Shown here in pieces: positions 6,304 to 6,449 of a stretch of DNA of 6,449 nt. Source of the DNA: Chthoniobacter flavus. GTDB lineage: Bacteria > Verrucomicrobiota > Verrucomicrobiia > Chthoniobacterales > Terrimicrobiaceae. The notes beneath the pieces are model-generated. The model saw nothing but the letters and a program-made list of their open reading frames with translations, did no database searches and was not told where the DNA came from. The stretch spans positions 1 to 6,449 of the forward strand of contig CAMDOJ010000100.1 of assembly GCA_945903555.1 (NCBI GenBank), written 5' to 3'. Each line of letters starts with the position of its first letter. Within the stretch, counting starts at the first letter, position 1. The position numbers and the translations under genes are program-made.

Positions 6304-6449
6304 ATCCGTGGGCCAGCTAAGCTGTTATTGGGATCAGCTAACGGGAGCCCATTCCTGATTTTTCCATCGCCAACAGGGAGGGCTTCACTCGCCTAGCTCC
6401 TGACTGGCTTCTCTGAATTGGCCGGGATAAGAAACTCTGCGGCGATCGG
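6304..6449. other. 146 bp with no supported gene
   Basis: No frame on either strand gives a recognisable protein. On the minus strand all three frames enter from the window edge and then stop within 18-36 codons, for example at TAG 6393-6395 after a tail ending in FLIPANSEKPVRS. One of them may be the 3' end of a neighbouring gene that begins outside the window, but the sequence does not say which. The only structure seen is a small inverted repeat CAGCT-A-AGCTG at 6314-6324. Confidence 0.4.

Noticed and set aside
6314..6341. CAGCTAA repeated 21 bp apart upstream of the toxin-antitoxin promoter
   Set aside because: A single 7-bp repeat is expected by chance in a stretch of this size; the spacing of about two helical turns is not enough alone.

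Overview
The window (6449 bp, moderate GC) is a piece of a bacterial chromosome dominated by core metabolism. Two tightly packed gene groups converge on each other, and a toxin-antitoxin pair sits at the right-hand end. The lipid acyltransferase family, the purA/uppS pairing and the protein sequences look like a Gram-negative of the PVC (Verrucomicrobiota-like) group. That placement is an impression from sequence style, not a proven assignment; no rRNA or other phylogenetic marker is present.

Plus strand, 1-1617: three genes in a compressed operon. The 3' end of an unrecognised gene (stop at 123) overlaps the start of a DUF374-type lysophospholipid acyltransferase gene, which in turn overlaps folD by 14 bp. 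FolD supplies one-carbon folates; the acyltransferase probably acts on membrane lipids.

Minus strand, 5456 down to 1665: purA (adenylosuccinate synthetase), then uppS (undecaprenyl diphosphate synthase) overlapping it by 4 bp with a TTG start, then a 603-residue fusion starting 7 bp after uppS. The fusion joins a TrhO-type rhodanese tRNA U34 hydroxylase to an RluA-type pseudouridine synthase. The three are probably co-transcribed and link AMP synthesis, the peptidoglycan lipid carrier and RNA modification. The convergent junction with folD is only 47 bp and holds one small hairpin.

Minus strand, 6268 down to 5649: an AbrB/MazE-fold antitoxin and a Doc/Fic-fold toxin overlapping by 4 bp. In front of them lies a clear promoter: a perfect TTGACA -35 box, a 17-bp spacer and a TAAAGT -10 box inside a 7+2+7 palindrome. 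The predicted transcription start falls at about the start codon, so the mRNA may be leaderless and the palindrome is a natural autoregulatory operator. The 192-bp gap between the toxin and purA carries a perfect 14-bp palindrome (possible terminator) and a weak purA promoter candidate. No convincing gene was found in 6304-6449.

The most notable items are the two-enzyme RNA-modification fusion and the toxin-antitoxin promoter/operator with possible leaderless translation. No CRISPR array, insertion sequence, tRNA or rRNA was found.
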